Source of the DNA: Saccoglossus kowalevskii
Lineage: Eukaryota; Hemichordata; Enteropneusta; Harrimaniidae
Length of the DNA stretch: 18,450 nt
Direction: 5' to 3'
Assembly: GCF_000003605.2 (NCBI RefSeq)
Contig: NW_003105892.1
Location: 1-18,450, forward strand
Below, one piece after another: positions 1-11,192 of this stretch (its first letter is position 1; every line of letters starts with the position of its first letter). The notes beneath the pieces were generated by a model. It searched no databases and was not told the DNA's origin. It saw only the letters and a list, made by a program, of their open reading frames with translations. Both the position numbers and the translations under genes were made by a program.

Positions 1-25
1 GACAGTTAATACTGCAGTCTTCTCA

Positions 26-160
26 GTAACAGTTAATACTGCAGTCTTCTCAGTAACAGTTAATACTGCAGTCTTCTCAGTGACAGTTAATATTGCAGTC
101 TTCTCAGTGTCAGTTAGTAGTGCAGTCTTCTCAGAGTCAGTTAATACTGCAGTCTTCTCA
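26..160. repeat. Marker cassette 1 (double-GTA subtype)
   Basis: Five units: two with GTAACAG, one with AATATT (pos 14 C to T), one with GTTAGTAGT (pos 11 and 14 changed), one starting GAGTCAG (pos 2 T to A). This AATATT, GTTAGTAGT, GAGTCAG triplet occurs nine times in the window and is the best landmark for tracing block copying. Copies 1, 6 and 9 have two GTA units before the triplet. The other six have one GTA unit and a GATAAT unit two units before it. Confidence 0.93.
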
Positions 161-727
161 GTGTCAGTTAATACTGCAGTCTTCTCAGTGTCAGTTAATA
201 CTGCAGTCTTCTCAGTGTCAGTTAATACTGCAGTCTTCTCAGTGACAGTTAATACGGCAGTCTTCTCAGTGTCAGTTAGTACTGCAGTCTTCTCAGTGAC
301 AGTTAATACTGCATTCTTCTCAGTGACAGTTAATACTGCAGTCTTCTCAGTGTCAGTTAATACTGCAGTCTTCTCAGTGACAGTTAATACTGCAGTCTTC
401 TCAGTGACAGTTAATACTGCAGTCTTCTCAGTGTCAGTTAATACTGCAGTCTTCTCAGTGACAGTTAATACTGCAGTCTTCTCAGTGACAGTTAATACTG
501 CAGTCTTCTCAGTGTCAGTTAATACTGCAGTCTTCTCAGTGTCAGTTAATACTGCAGTCTTCTCAGTGACAGTTACTACTGCAGTCTTCTCAGTGTCAGT
601 TAATACTGCAGTCTTCTCAGTGACAGTTAATACTGCAGTCTTCTCAGTGACAGTTAATACTGCAGTCTTCTCAGTGTCAGTTAATACTGCAGTCTTCTCA
701 GTGACAGTTAATACTGCAGTCTTCTCA
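26..727. repeat. Left copy of a 26-unit block repeated at the right edge
   Basis: Twenty-six consecutive units carry the same variant order as 17710-18411, offset 17684 bp. Markers in order are: two GTAACAG units (26, 53), AATATT (80), GTTAGTAGT (107), GAGTCAG (134), three type B, AATACG (242), GTTAGTACT (269), GCATTC (296), a run of A/B units, and GTTACTACT (566). From 728 the copies diverge by one type A unit: the left copy reads A-A-B where the right reads A-B. This shows a block of at least 702 bp was copied over nearly 18 kb, or that the array has a superperiod about this long. Confidence 0.9.
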
Positions 728-916
728 GTGACAGTTAATACTGCAGTCTTCTCAGTGTCAGTTAATACTGCAGTCTTCTCAGTGTCAGTTAATACTGCAG
801 TCTTCTCAGTGTCAGTTAATACTGCAGTCTTCTCAGTGTCAGTTAATACTGCAGTCTTCTCAGTGACAGTTAATACTGCAGTCTTCTCAGTGTCAGTTAA
901 TACTGCAGTCTTCTCA

Positions 917-999
917 GTGACAGTTAATACTGCAGTCCTTCTCAGTGACAGTTAATACTGCAGTCTTCTCAGTGACAGTTAATACTGCAGTCTTTCTCA
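917..999. repeat. Two 28-bp units flanking one normal unit
   Basis: Unit 917-944 has an extra C (GCAGTCCTTC) and unit 972-999 an extra T (GTCTTTCTC). Both are single-base additions next to or in short homopolymers. Together they shift the forward frame by +2, so the forward open stretch ends just after 944 and resumes in another frame near 1000. Confidence 0.93.
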
Positions 1000-1107
1000 G
1001 TGACAGTTAATACTGCAGTCTTCTCAGTGACAGTTAATACTGCAGTCTTCTCAGTGTCAGTTAATACTGCAGTCTTCTCAGTGTCAGTTAATACTGCAGT
1101 CTTCTCA

Positions 1108-1566
1108 GTGTCAGTTAATACTGCATTCTTCTCAGTGACAGTTAATACTGCAGTCTTTTCAGTGACAGTTAATACTGCAGTCTTCTCAGTGTCAGTTAAT
1201 ACTGCAGTCTTCTCAGTGTCAGTTAATACTGCAGTCTTCTCAGTGTCAGTTAATACTGCAGTCTTCTCAGTGACAGTTAATACTGCAGTCTTCTCAGTGA
1301 CAGTTAATACTGCAGTCTTCTCAGTGTCAGTTAATACTGCAGTCTTCTCAGTGACAGTTAATACTGCAGTCTTCTCAGTGACAGTTAATACTGCAGTCTT
1401 CTCAGTGTCAGTTAATACTGCAGTCTTCTCAGTGACAGTTAATACTGCAGTCTTCTCAGTGACAGTTAATACTGCAGTCTTCTCAGTGTCAGTTAATACT
1501 GCATTCTTCTCAGTGACAGTTAATACTGCAGTCTTCTCAGTGACAGTTAATACTGCAGTCTTCCCA
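1108..1566. repeat. GCATTC-to-TTCCCA block, left copy
   Basis: It begins with a GCATTC unit (1108), then a unit ending TTTTCA (1135). A second GCATTC unit follows at 1486 and a unit ending TTCCCA at 1540-1566. The same markers occur in the same order at 8416-8901, but there the two GCATTC units are 405 bp apart rather than 378, one extra type A unit. Confidence 0.9.
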
Positions 1567-1647
1567 GTGTCAGTTAATACTGCAGTCTTCTCAGTGACAG
1601 TTAATACTGCAGTCTTCTCAGTGTCAGTTAATACTGCAGTCTTCTCA

Positions 1648-1680
1648 GTGACAGTTAATACTAATACGGCAGTCTTCTCA
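1648..1680. repeat. 33-bp long unit (in-frame +6)
   Basis: AATAC is followed by a second TAATAC before GGCAG, a 6-bp internal duplication with the AATACG variant in the second copy. It is the only length change in the window that is a multiple of 3, and I see it once. Two AATACG units and GTTAGTACT follow. Confidence 0.95.
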
Positions 1681-2814
1681 GTGACAGTTAATACGGCAGT
1701 CTTCTCAGTGACAGTTAATACGGCAGTCTTCTCAGTGTCAGTTAGTACTGCAGTCTTCTCAGTGACAGTTAATACTGCAGTCTTCTCAGTGTCAGTTAAT
1801 ACTGCAGTCTTCTCAGTGTCAGTTAATACTGCAGTCTTCTCAGTGACAGTTAATACTGCAGTCTTCTCAGTGACAGTTAATACTGCAGTCTTCTCAGTGT
1901 CAGTTAATACTGCAGTCTTCTCAGTGTCAGTTAATACTGCAGTCTTCTCAGTGACAGTTAATACTGCAGTCTTCTCAGTGTCAGTTAATACTGCAGTCTT
2001 CTCAGTGACAGTTAATACGGCAGTCTTCTCAGTGTCAGTTAGTACTGCAGTCTTCTCAGTGACAGTTAATACTGCAGTCTTCTCAGTGACAGTTAATACT
2101 GCAGTCTTCTCAGTGTCAGTTAATACTGCAGTCTTCTCAGTGACAGTTAATACTGCAGTCTTCTCAGTGACAGTTAATACTGCAGTCTTCTCAGTGTCAG
2201 TTAATACTGCAGTCTTCTCAGTGACAGTTAATACTGCAGTCTTCTCAGTGACAGTTAATACTGCAGTCTTCTCAGTGTCAGTTAATACTGCAGTCTTCTC
2301 AGTGTCAGTTAATACTGCAGTCTTCTCAGTGACAGTTAATACTGCAGTCTTCTCAGTGACAGTTAATACTGCAGTCTTCTCAGTGTCAGTTAATACTGCA
2401 GTCTTCTCAGTGACAGTTAATACTGCAGTCTTCTCAGTGACAGTTAATACTGCAGTCTTCTCAGTGACAGTTAATACTGCAGTCTTCTCAGTGTCAGTTA
2501 ATACTGCAGTCTTCTCAGTGACAGTTAATACTGCAGTCTTCTCAGTGACAGTTAATACTGCAGTCTTCTCAGTGTCAGTTAATACTGCAGTCTTCTCAGT
2601 GACAGTTAATACTGCAGTCTTCTCAGTGTCAGTTAATACTGCAGTCTTCTCAGTGACAGTTAATACTGCAGTCTTCTCAGTGACAGTTAATACTGCAGTC
2701 TTCTCAGTGTCAGTTAATACTGCAGTCTTCTCAGTGACAGTTAATACTGCAGTCTTCTCAGTGACAGTCAATACTGCAGTCTTCTTAGTGACAGTTAATA
2801 CTGCAGTCTTCTCA

Positions 2815-2837
2815 GTGTCAGTACTGCAGTCTTCTCA
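2815..2837. repeat. 23-bp short unit, copy 1
   Basis: A type B unit lacking 4 bases: GTGTCAG runs straight into TACTGCAG, so TTAA (or equivalently TAAT) is missing. The loss makes CAGTACTG, a perfect palindrome overlapping ACTGCAGT. It shifts the frame by -1, and the next type A unit supplies TGA. The following units are A, A, A, the third reading GCAGTGTTC, a mark shared with copies 2 and 9. Confidence 0.95.
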
Positions 2838-3080
2838 GTGACAGTTAATACTGCAGTCTTCTCAGTGACAGTTAATACTGCAGTCTTCTCAGTGACAGTT
2901 AATACTGCAGTGTTCTCAGTGTCAGTTAATACTGCAGTCTTCTCAGTGACAGTTAATACTGCAGTCTTCTCAGTGTCAGTTAATACTGCAGTCTTCTCAG
3001 TGACAGTTAATACTGCAGTCTTCTCAGTGACAGTTAATACTGCAGTCTTCTCAGTGACAGTTAATACTGCAGTCTTCTCA

Positions 3081-3535
3081 GTGTCAGTACTGCAGTCTTC
3101 TCAGTGACAGTTAATACTGCAGTCTTCTCAGTGACAGTTAATACTGCAGTCTTCTCAGTGACAGTTAATACTGCAGTGTTCTCAGTGTCAGTTAATACTG
3201 CAGTCTTCTCAGTGACAGTTAATACTGCAGTCTTCTCAGTGACAGTTAATACTGCAGTCTTCTCAGTGTCAGTTAATACTGCAGTCTTCTCAGTGACAGT
3301 TAATACTGCAGTCTTCTCAGTGACAGTTAATACTGCAGTCTTCTCAGTGTCAGTTAATACTGCAGTCTTCTCAGTGACAGTTAATACTGCAGTCTTCTCA
3401 GTGACAGTTAATACTGCAGTCTTCTCAGTGACAGTTAATACTGCAGTCTTCTCAGTGTCAGTTAATACTGCAGTCTTCTCAGTGACAGTTAATACTGCAG
3501 TCTTCTCAGTGACAGTTAATACTGCAGTCTTCTTA
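3081..3535. repeat. 23-bp short unit copy 2 plus 16-unit block (left copy)
   Basis: The short unit is 3081-3103. Sixteen 27-bp units follow in the order A-A-A(GTGTTC)-B-A-A-B-A-A-B-A-A-A-B-A-A, the last ending TCTTA. The same 455-bp arrangement recurs at 17174-17628. The short unit lies 266 bp (nine units plus 23) after copy 1, so 2838-3103 may be an extra local duplication. Confidence 0.9.
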
Positions 3536-3832
3536 GTGTCAGTTAATACTGCAGTCTTCTCAGTGTCAGTTAATACTGCAGTCTTCTCAGTGACAGTTAA
3601 TACTGCAGTCTTCTCAGTGACAGTTAATACTGCAGTCTTCTCAGTGTCAGTTAATACTGCAGTCTTCTCAGTGACAGTTAATACTGCAGTCTTCTCAGTG
3701 ACAGTTAATACTGCAGTCTTCTCAGTGTCAGTTAATACTGCAGTCTTCTCAGTGACAGTTAATACTGCAGTCTTCTCAGTGTCAGTTAATACTGCAGTCT
3801 TCTCAGTGACAGTTAATACTGCAGTCTTCTCA

Positions 3833-4129
3833 GTGTCAGTTAAAACTGCAGTCTTCTCAGTGTCAGTTAATACTGCAGTCTTCTCAGTGTCAGTTAATAC
3901 TGCAGTCTTCTCAGTGACAGTTAATACTGCAGTCTTCTCAGTGACAGTTAATACTGCAGTCTTCTCAGTGTCAGTTAATACTGCAGTCTTCTCAGTGACA
4001 GTTAATACTGCAGTCTTCTCAGTGTCAGTTAATACTGCAGTCTTCTCAGTGACAGTTAATACTGCAGTCTTCTCAGTGACAGTTAATACTGCAGTCTTCT
4101 CAGTGTCAGATAATACTGCAGTCTTCTCA
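3833..4129. repeat. AAAACT-to-GATAAT 11-unit block, left copy
   Basis: It starts with a GTTAAAACT unit (3833) and runs B-B-A-A-B-A-B-A-A to a GATAAT unit (4103-4129). The same 297-bp order occurs at 9654-9950. This copy continues into marker cassette 2; the other does not, so one breakpoint lies just after the GATAAT unit. Confidence 0.92.
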
Positions 4130-4264
4130 GTGACAGTTAATACTGCAGTCTTCTCAGTAACAGTTAATACTGCAGTCTTCTCAGTGACAGTTAATATTGC
4201 AGTCTTCTCAGTGTCAGTTAGTAGTGCAGTCTTCTCAGAGTCAGTTAATACTGCAGTCTTCTCA
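4103..4264. repeat. Marker cassette 2 (GATAAT subtype)
   Basis: Six units: GTCAGATAAT (4103), type A, GTAACAG (4157), AATATT (4184), GTTAGTAGT (4211), GAGTCAG (4238). Its AATATT lies exactly 152 unit lengths (4104 bp) after that of cassette 1, because the length changes between them sum to zero. Four type B units, an AATACG unit and a GTTAGTACT unit follow. Confidence 0.93.
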
Positions 4265-5236
4265 GTGTCAGTTAATACTGCAGTCTTCTCAGTGTCAGTT
4301 AATACTGCAGTCTTCTCAGTGTCAGTTAATACTGCAGTCTTCTCAGTGTCAGTTAATACTGCAGTCTTCTCAGTGACAGTTAATACGGCAGTCTTCTCAG
4401 TGTCAGTTAGTACTGCAGTCTTCTCAGTGACAGTTAATACTGCAGTCTTCTCAGTGACAGTTAATACTGCAGTCTTCTCAGTGTCAGTTAATACTGCAGT
4501 CTTCTCAGTGACAGTTAATACTGCAGTCTTCTCAGTGACAGTTAATACTGCAGTCTTCTCAGTGTCAGTTAATACTGCAGTCTTCTCAGTGACAGTTAAT
4601 ACTGCAGTCTTCTCAGTGACAGTTAATACTGCAGTCTTCTCAGTGTCAGTTAATACTGCAGTCTTCTCAGTGTCAGTTAATACTGCAGTCTTCTCAGTGT
4701 CAGTTAATACTGCAGTCTTCTCAGTGACAGTTAATACTGCAGTCTTCTCAGTGTCAGTTAATACTGCAGTCTTCTCAGTGACAGTTAATACTGCAGTCTT
4801 CTCAGTGACAGTTAATACTGCAGTCTTCTCAGTGACAGTTAATACTGCAGTCTTCTCAGTGTCAGTTAATACTGCAGTCTTCTCAGTGACAGTTAATACT
4901 GCAGTCTTCTCAGTGACAGTTAATACTGCAGTCTTCTTAGTGTCAGTTAATACTGCAGTCTTCTCAGTGTCAGTTAATACTGCAGTCTTCTCAGTGACAG
5001 TTAATACTGCAGTCTTCTCAGTGACAGTTAATACTGCAGTCTTCTCAGTGTCAGTTAATACTGCAGTCTTCTCAGTGACAGTTAATACTGCAGTCTTCTC
5101 AGTGACAGTTAATACTGCAGTCTTCTCAGTGTCAGTTAATACTGCAGTCTTCTCAGTGACAGTTAATACTGCAGTCTTCTCAGTGTCAGTTAATACTGCA
5201 GTCTTCTCAGTGACAGTTAATACTGCAGTCTTCTCA

Positions 5237-5530
5237 GTGTCAGTACTGCAGTCTTCTCAGTGACAGTTAATACTGCAGTCTTCTCAGTGACAGTTAATAC
5301 TACAGTGTTCTCAGTGTCAGTTAATACTGCAGTCTTCTCAGTGACAGTTAATACTGCAGTCTTCTCAGTGTCAGTTAATACTGCAGTCTTCTCAGTGACA
5401 GTTAATACTGCAGTCTTCTCAGTGTCAGTTAGTACTGCAGTCTTCTCAGTGACAGTTAATACTGCAGTCTTCTCAGTGACAGTTAATACTGCAGTCTTCT
5501 CAGTGTTAGTTAAATACTGCAGTCTTCTCA
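5237..5530. repeat. 23-bp short unit copy 3 plus 10-unit block (left copy)
   Basis: The short unit is 5237-5259. Units then run A, A with ACTACAGTGTTC (5287), B, A, B, A, GTTAGTACT, A, A, and a GTGTTAG unit (5503-5530). Order and private changes match 7421-7713. Here the final unit is 28 bp because of an extra A in TTAAATAC; its partner is 27 bp. Confidence 0.92.
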
Positions 5531-5773
5531 GTGACAGTTAATACTGCAGTCTTCTCAGTGACAGTTAATACTGCAGTCTTCTCAGTGTCAGTTAATACTG
5601 CAGTCTTCTCAGTGTCAGTTAATACTGCAGTCTTCTCAGTGTCAGTTAATACTGCAGTCTTCTCAGTGTCAGTTAATACTGCAGTCTTCTCAGTGACAGT
5701 TAATAATGCAGTCTTCTCAGTGTCAGTTAATACTGCAGTCTTCTCAGTGACAGTTAATACTGCAGTCTTCTCA

Positions 5774-6016
5774 GTGTCAGTTAATACTGCAGTTTTTTCA
5801 GTGACAGTTAATACTGCAGTTATTTCAGTGACAGTTAATACTGCAGTTTTTTCAGTGACAGTTAATACTGCAGTCTTCTCAGTGTCACTTAATACTGCAG
5901 TATTCTCAGTGTCAGTTAATACTGCAGTATTCTCAGTGACAGTTAATACTGCAGTCTTCTCAGTGACAGTTAATACTGCGGTCTTCTCAGTGTCAGTTAG
6001 TAGTGCAGTCTTCTCA
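5774..6016. repeat. T-tract cassette 1 (GTTATT subtype)
   Basis: Nine units: type B ending GTTTTTTCA (5774), A with GTTATTTCA (5801), A with GTTTTTTCA (5828), A, GTGTCACTT with GTATTC (5882), B with GTATTC (5909), A, A with GCGGTC (5963), GTTAGTAGT (5990). An AATAATG unit lies three units upstream (5693), as it does before cassette 4. The run of six T is the longest homopolymer in the array. Confidence 0.94.
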
Positions 6017-6286
6017 GTGACAGTTAATACTGCAGTCTTCTCAGTGTCAGTTAATACTGCAGTCTTCTCAGTGACAGTTAATACTGCAGTCTTTTCAGTG
6101 TCAGTTAATACTGCAGTCTTCTCAGTGTCAGTTAATACTGCAGTCTTCTCAGTGACAGTTAATACTGCAGTCTTCTCAGTGACAGTTAATACTGCAGTCT
6201 TCTCAGTGTCAGTTAATACTGCAGTCTTCTCAGTGACAGTTAATACTGCAGTCTTCTCAGTGACAGTTAATACTGCAGTCTTCTCA

Positions 6287-6529
6287 GTGTCAGATAATAC
6301 TGCAGTCTTCTCAGTGACAGTTAATACTGCAGTCTTCTCAGTAACAGTTAATACTGCAGTCTTCTCAGTGACAGTTAATATTGCAGTCTTCTCAGTGTCA
6401 GTTAGTAGTGCAGTCTTCTCAGAGTCAGTTAATACTGCAGTCTTCTCAGTGTCAGTTAATACTGCAGTCTTCTCAGTGTCAGTTAATACTGCAGTCTTCT
6501 CAGTGTCAGTTAATACTGCAGTCTTCTCA
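6287..6529. repeat. Marker cassette 3; left half of a direct 243-bp duplication
   Basis: Nine units: GATAAT (6287), A, GTAACAG, AATATT, GTTAGTAGT, GAGTCAG, then three type B. The next unit (6530) starts the same series again, so the two 243-bp copies abut with no spacer. This is the cleanest evidence for recent in-register duplication of a nine-unit block. Confidence 0.95.
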
Positions 6530-6772
6530 GTGTCAGATAATACTGCAGTCTTCTCAGTGACAGTTAATACTGCAGTCTTCTCAGTAACAGTTAATACTGC
6601 AGTCTTCTCAGTGACAGTTAATATTGCAGTCTTCTCAGTGTCAGTTAGTAGTGCAGTCTTCTCAGAGTCAGTTAATACTGCAGTCTTCTCAGTGTCAGTT
6701 AATACTGCAGTCTTCTCAGTGTCAGTTAATACTGCAGTCTTCTCAGTGTCAGTTAATACTGCAGTCTTCTCA
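6530..6772. repeat. Marker cassette 4; right half of the 243-bp duplication
   Basis: It has the same nine-unit order as 6287-6529. It continues with a fourth type B unit, an AATACG unit and two GTTAGTACT units, where cassette 2 has one, so a single-unit duplication of the GTTAGTACT unit followed. Confidence 0.95.
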
Positions 6773-7420
6773 GTGTCAGTTAATACTGCAGTCTTCTCAG
6801 TGACAGTTAATACGGCAGTCTTCTCAGTGTCAGTTAGTACTGCAGTCTTCTCAGTGTCAGTTAGTACTGCAGTCTTCTCAGTGACAGTTAATACTGCAGT
6901 CTTCTCAGTGACAGTTAATACTGCAGTCTTCTCAGTGTCAGTTAATACTGCAGTCTTCTCAATGACAGTTAATACTGCAGTCTTCTCAGTGACAGTTAAT
7001 ACTGCAGTCTTCTCAGTGTCAGTTAATACTGCAGTCTTCTCAGTGTCAGTTAATACTGCAGTCTTCTCAGTGACAGTTAATACTGCAGTCTTCTCAGTGA
7101 CAGTTAATACTGCAGTCTTCTCAGTGTCAGTTAATACTGCAGTCTTCTCAGTGTCAGTTAATACTGCAGTCTTCTCAGTGACAGTTAATACTGCAGTCTT
7201 CTCAGTGTCAGTTAATACTGCAGTCTTCTCAGTGACAGTTAATACTGCAGTCTTCTCAGTGACAGTTAATACTGCAGTCTTCTCAGTGACAGTTAATACT
7301 GCAGTCTTCTCAGTGTCAGTTAATACTGCAGTCTTCTCAGTGACAGTTAATACTGCAGTCTTCTTAGTGACAGTTAATACTGCAGTCTTCTTAGTGACAG
7401 TTAATACTGCAGTCTTCTCA

Positions 7421-7713
7421 GTGTCAGTACTGCAGTCTTCTCAGTGACAGTTAATACTGCAGTCTTCTCAGTGACAGTTAATACTACAGTGTTCTCAGTG
7501 TCAGTTAATACTGCAGTCTTCTCAGTGACAGTTAATACTGCAGTCTTCTCAGTGTCAGTTAATACTGCAGTCTTCTCAGTGACAGTTAATACTGCAGTCT
7601 TCTCAGTGTCAGTTAGTACTGCAGTCTTCTCAGTGACAGTTAATACTGCAGTCTTCTCAGTGACAGTTAATACTGCAGTCTTCTCAGTGTTAGTTAATAC
7701 TGCAGTCTTCTCA
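7421..7713. repeat. 23-bp short unit copy 4 plus 10-unit block (right copy)
   Basis: The short unit is 7421-7443, followed by the same ten-unit order as 5260-5530, including ACTACAGTGTTC (7471) and GTGTTAG (7687-7713). Two TCTTA-ending units precede the short unit. The start-to-start distance of 2184 bp equals 81 units with the -4 and +1 changes included. Confidence 0.92.
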
Positions 7714-8415
7714 GTGTCAGTTAATACTGCAGTCTTCTCAGTGACAGTTAATACTGCAGTCTTCTCAGTGACAGTTAATACTGCAGTCTTCTCAGTGTCA
7801 GTTAATACTGCAGTCTTCTCAGTGTCAGTTAATACTGCAGTCTTCTCAGTGTCAGTTAATACTGCAGTCTTCTCAGTGTCAGTTAATACTGCAGTCTTCT
7901 CAGTGTCAGTTAATACTGCAGTCTTCTCAGTGTCAGTTAATACTGCAGTCTTCTCAGTGACAGTTAATACTGCAGTCTTCTCAGTGTCAGTTAATACTGC
8001 AGTCTTCTCAGTGACAGTTAATACTGCAGTCTTCTCAGTGACAGTTAATACTGCAGTCTTCTCAGTGACAGTTAATACTGCAGTCTTCTTAGTGACAGTT
8101 AATACTGCAGTCTTCTTAGTGTCAGTTAATACTGTAGTCTTCTCAGTGACAGTTAATACTGCAGTCTTCTCAGTGTCAGTTAATACTGCAGTCTTCTCAG
8201 TGACAGTTAATACTGCAGTCTTCTCAGTGTCAGTTAATACTGCAGTCTTCTCAGTGACAGTTAATACTGGAGTCTTCTTAGTGTCAGTTAATACTGTAGT
8301 CTTCTCAGTGTCAATTAATACTGCAGTCTTCTCAGTGTCAGTTAATACTGCAGTCTTCTCAGTGTCAGTTAATACTGCAGTCTTCTCAGTGTCAGTTAAT
8401 ACTGCAGTCTTCTCA

Positions 8416-8901
8416 GTGTCAGTTAATACTGCATTCTTCTCAGTGACAGTTAATACTGCAGTCTTTTCAGTGACAGTTAATACTGCAGTCTTCTCAGTGT
8501 CAGTTAATACTGCAGTCTTCTCAGTGTCAGTTAATACTGCAGTCTTCTCAGTGTCAGTTAATACTGCAGTCTTCTCAGTGACAGTTAATACTGCAGTCTT
8601 CTCAGTGACAGTTAATACTGCAGTCTTCTCAGTGTCAGTTAATACTGCAGTCTTCTCAGTGACAGTTAATACTGCAGTCTTCTCAGTGACAGTTAATACT
8701 GCAGTCTTCTCAGTGTCAGTTAATACTGCAGTCTTCTCAGTGACAGTTAATACTGCAGTCTTCTCAGTGACAGTTAATACTGCAGTCTTCTCAGTGACAG
8801 TTAATACTGCAGTCTTCTCAGTGTCAGTTAATACTGCATTCTTCTCAGTGACAGTTAATACTGCAGTCTTCTCAGTGACAGTTAATACTGCAGTCTTCCC
8901 A
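8416..8901. repeat. GCATTC-to-TTCCCA block, right copy
   Basis: GCATTC (8416), TTTTCA next, GCATTC again (8821), TTCCCA (8875-8901). Four plain units then lead into the GTTAGT module at 9010; the left copy instead continues into the 33-bp unit. A third, shorter relative (GCATTC then TTTTCA) starts at 10572 and joins marker cassette 5 after seven units. Confidence 0.9.
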
Positions 8902-9009
8902 GTGTCAGTTAATACTGCAGTCTTCTCAGTGACAGTTAATACTGCAGTCTTCTCAGTGTCAGTTAATACTGCAGTCTTCTCAGTGACAGTTAATACTGCA
9001 GTCTTCTCA

Positions 9010-9086
9010 GTGTCAGTTAGTACTACAGTCTTCTCAGTGTCAGTTAGTACTGCAATCTTCTCAGTGTCAGTACTGCAGTCGTCTCA
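9010..9086. repeat. GTTAGT module with 23-bp short unit, copy 1
   Basis: Three units: GTTAGTACTACA (9010), GTTAGTACTGCAATC (9037), and a 23-bp unit (9064-9086) carrying GTCGTCTCA, which gives a rare CpG. The same triplet recurs at 11193 and 13343. In each case a type B unit follows, so the shifted frame is not stopped at once and reads LQSSQ, then CQLILQSSQ repeats, until the next type A unit supplies TGA. Confidence 0.95.
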
Positions 9087-9140
9087 GTGTCAGTTAATAC
9101 TGCAGTCTTCTCAGTGACAGTTAATACTGCAGTCTTCTCA

Positions 9141-9383
9141 GTGTCAGTTAATACTGCAGTTTTTTCAGTGACAGTTAATACTGCAGTTATTTCAGTGACA
9201 GTTAATACTGCAGTTTTTTCAGTGACAGTTAATACTGCAGTCTTCTCAGTGTCACTTAATACTGCAGTATTCTCAGTGTCAGTTAATACTGCAGTATTCT
9301 TAGTGACAGTTAATACTGCAGTCTTCTCAGTGACAGTTAATACTGCGGTCTTCTCAGTGTCAGTTAGTAGTGCAGTCTTCTCA
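9141..9383. repeat. T-tract cassette 2 (GTTATT subtype)
   Basis: Same nine-unit order as 5774-6016, including GTTATTTCA (9168) and GCGGTC (9330). Unit 9276 additionally ends TCTTA. It starts two units after the 23-bp unit that ends at 9086. Confidence 0.94.
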
Positions 9384-9653
9384 GTGACAGTTAATACTGC
9401 AGTCTTCTCAGTGTCAGTTAATACTGCAGTCTTCTCAGTGTCAGTTAATACTGCAGTCTTCTCAGTGACAGTTAATACTGCAGTCTTTTCAGTGTCAGTT
9501 AATACTGCAGTCTTCTCAGTGTCAGTTAATACTGCAGTCTTCTCAGTGACAGTTAATACGGCAGTCTTCTCAGTGACAGTTAATACGGCAGTCTTCTCAG
9601 TGTCAGTTAGTACTGCAGTCTTCTCAGTGACAGTTAATACTGCAGTCTTCTCA

Positions 9654-9950
9654 GTGTCAGTTAAAACTGCAGTCTTCTCAGTGTCAGTTAATACTGCAGT
9701 CTTCTCAGTGTCAGTTAATACTGCAGTCTTCTCAGTGACAGTTAATACTGCAGTCTTCTCAGTGACAGTTAATACTGCAGTCTTCTCAGTGTCAGTTAAT
9801 ACTGCAGTCTTCTCAGTGACAGTTAATACTGCAGTCTTCTCAGTGTCAGTTAATACTGCAGTCTTCTCAGTGACAGTTAATACTGCAGTCTTCTCAGTGA
9901 CAGTTAATACTGCAGTCTTCTCAGTGTCAGATAATACTGCAGTCTTCTCA
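9654..9950. repeat. AAAACT-to-GATAAT 11-unit block, right copy
   Basis: GTTAAAACT unit (9654) through GATAAT unit (9924-9950), same order as 3833-4129. After the following type A unit it enters a plain B-A-B-B-A run instead of the GTAACAG-AATATT marker cassette. Confidence 0.92.
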
Positions 9951-10328
9951 GTGACAGTTAATACTGCAGTCTTCTCAGTGTCAGTTAATACTGCAGTCTT
10001 CTCAGTGACAGTTAATACTGCAGTCTTCTCAGTGTCAGTTAATACTGCAGTCTTCTCAGTGTCAGTTAATACTGCAGTCTTCTCAGTGACAGTTAATACT
10101 GCAGTCTTCTCAGTGTCAGTTAATACTGCAGTCTTCTCAGTGACAGTTAATACTGCAGTCTTCTCAGTGTCAGTTAATACTGCAGTCTTCTCAGTGACAG
10201 TTAATACTGCAGTCTTCTCAGTGTCAGTTAATACTGCAGTCTTCTCAGTGACAGTTAATACTGCAGTCTTCTCAGTGACAGTTAATACTGCAGTCTTCTC
10301 AGTGTCAGTTAATACTGCAGTCTTCTCA

Positions 10329-10517
10329 GTGACAGTTAATACTGCAGTCTTCTCAGTGACAGTTAATACTGCAGTCTTCTCAGTGACAGTTAATACTGCA
10401 GTCTTCTCAGTGACAGTTAATACTGCAGTCTTCTCAGTGACAGTTAATACTGCAGTCTTCTCAGTGACAGTTAATACTGCAGTCTTCTCAGTGACAGTTA
10501 ATACTGCAGTCTTCTCA
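10329..10517. repeat. Homogeneous run of seven type A units
   Basis: Seven consecutive GTGACAG units, against the usual one to three. Type B units flank both sides. Like the type B run at 12753, it looks like local single-unit expansion rather than block copying. Confidence 0.85.
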
Positions 10518-10760
10518 GTGTCAGTTAATACTGCAGTCTTCTCAGTGTCAGTTAATACTGCAGTCTTCTCAGTGTCAGTTAATACTGCATTCTTCTCAGT
10601 GACAGTTAATACTGCAGTCTTTTCAGTGACAGTTAATACTGCAGTCTTCTCAGTGTCAGTTAATACTGCAGTCTTCTCAGTGTCAGTTAATACTGCAGTC
10701 TTCTCAGTGTCAGTTAATACTGCAGTCTTCTCAGTGACAGTTAATACTGCAGTCTTCTCA

Positions 10761-10922
10761 GTGTCAGATAATACTGCAGTCTTCTCAGTGACAGTTAATA
10801 CTGCAGTCTTCTCAGTAACAGTTAATACTGCAGTCTTCTCAGTGACAGTTAATATTGCAGTCTTCTCAGTGTCAGTTAGTAGTGCAGTCTTCTCAGAGTC
10901 AGTTAATACTGCAGTCTTCTCA
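10761..10922. repeat. Marker cassette 5 (GATAAT subtype)
   Basis: Six units: GATAAT (10761), A, GTAACAG (10815), AATATT (10842), GTTAGTAGT (10869), GAGTCAG (10896). Four type B units, an AATACG unit and a GTTAGTACT unit follow, as downstream of cassette 2. Confidence 0.93.
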
Positions 10923-11192
10923 GTGTCAGTTAATACTGCAGTCTTCTCAGTGTCAGTTAATACTGCAGTCTTCTCAGTGTCAGTTAATACTGCAGTCTTC
11001 TCAGTGTCAGTTAATACTGCAGTCTTCTCAGTGACAGTTAATACGGCAGTCTTCTCAGTGTCAGTTAGTACTGCAGTCTTCTCAGTGACAGTTAATACTG
11101 CAGTCTTCTCAGTGACAGTTAATACTGCAGTCTTCTCAGTGTCAGTTAGTACTGCAGTCTTCTCAGTGACAGTTAATACTGCAGTCTTCTCA

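Noticed and set aside
969-2771. Reverse-strand open stretch of about 600 residues (T-E-K-T-A-V-L-T-V/D repeat)
   Set aside because: It is the antisense of the same repeat: one reverse frame of the 27-bp unit also lacks a stop. It has no unique N- or C-terminal sequence and ends where units change length.
5237-7713. A regular 81-unit (about 2.18-kb) superperiod, suggested by equal spacing of 4193-6377, 5237-7421 and 9064-11247
   Set aside because: Other landmark spacings do not follow it (for example 7421 to 9064 is 1643 bp). Between 4193 and 7421 the equality includes a nine-unit duplication offset by other losses, so it is probably coincidence.
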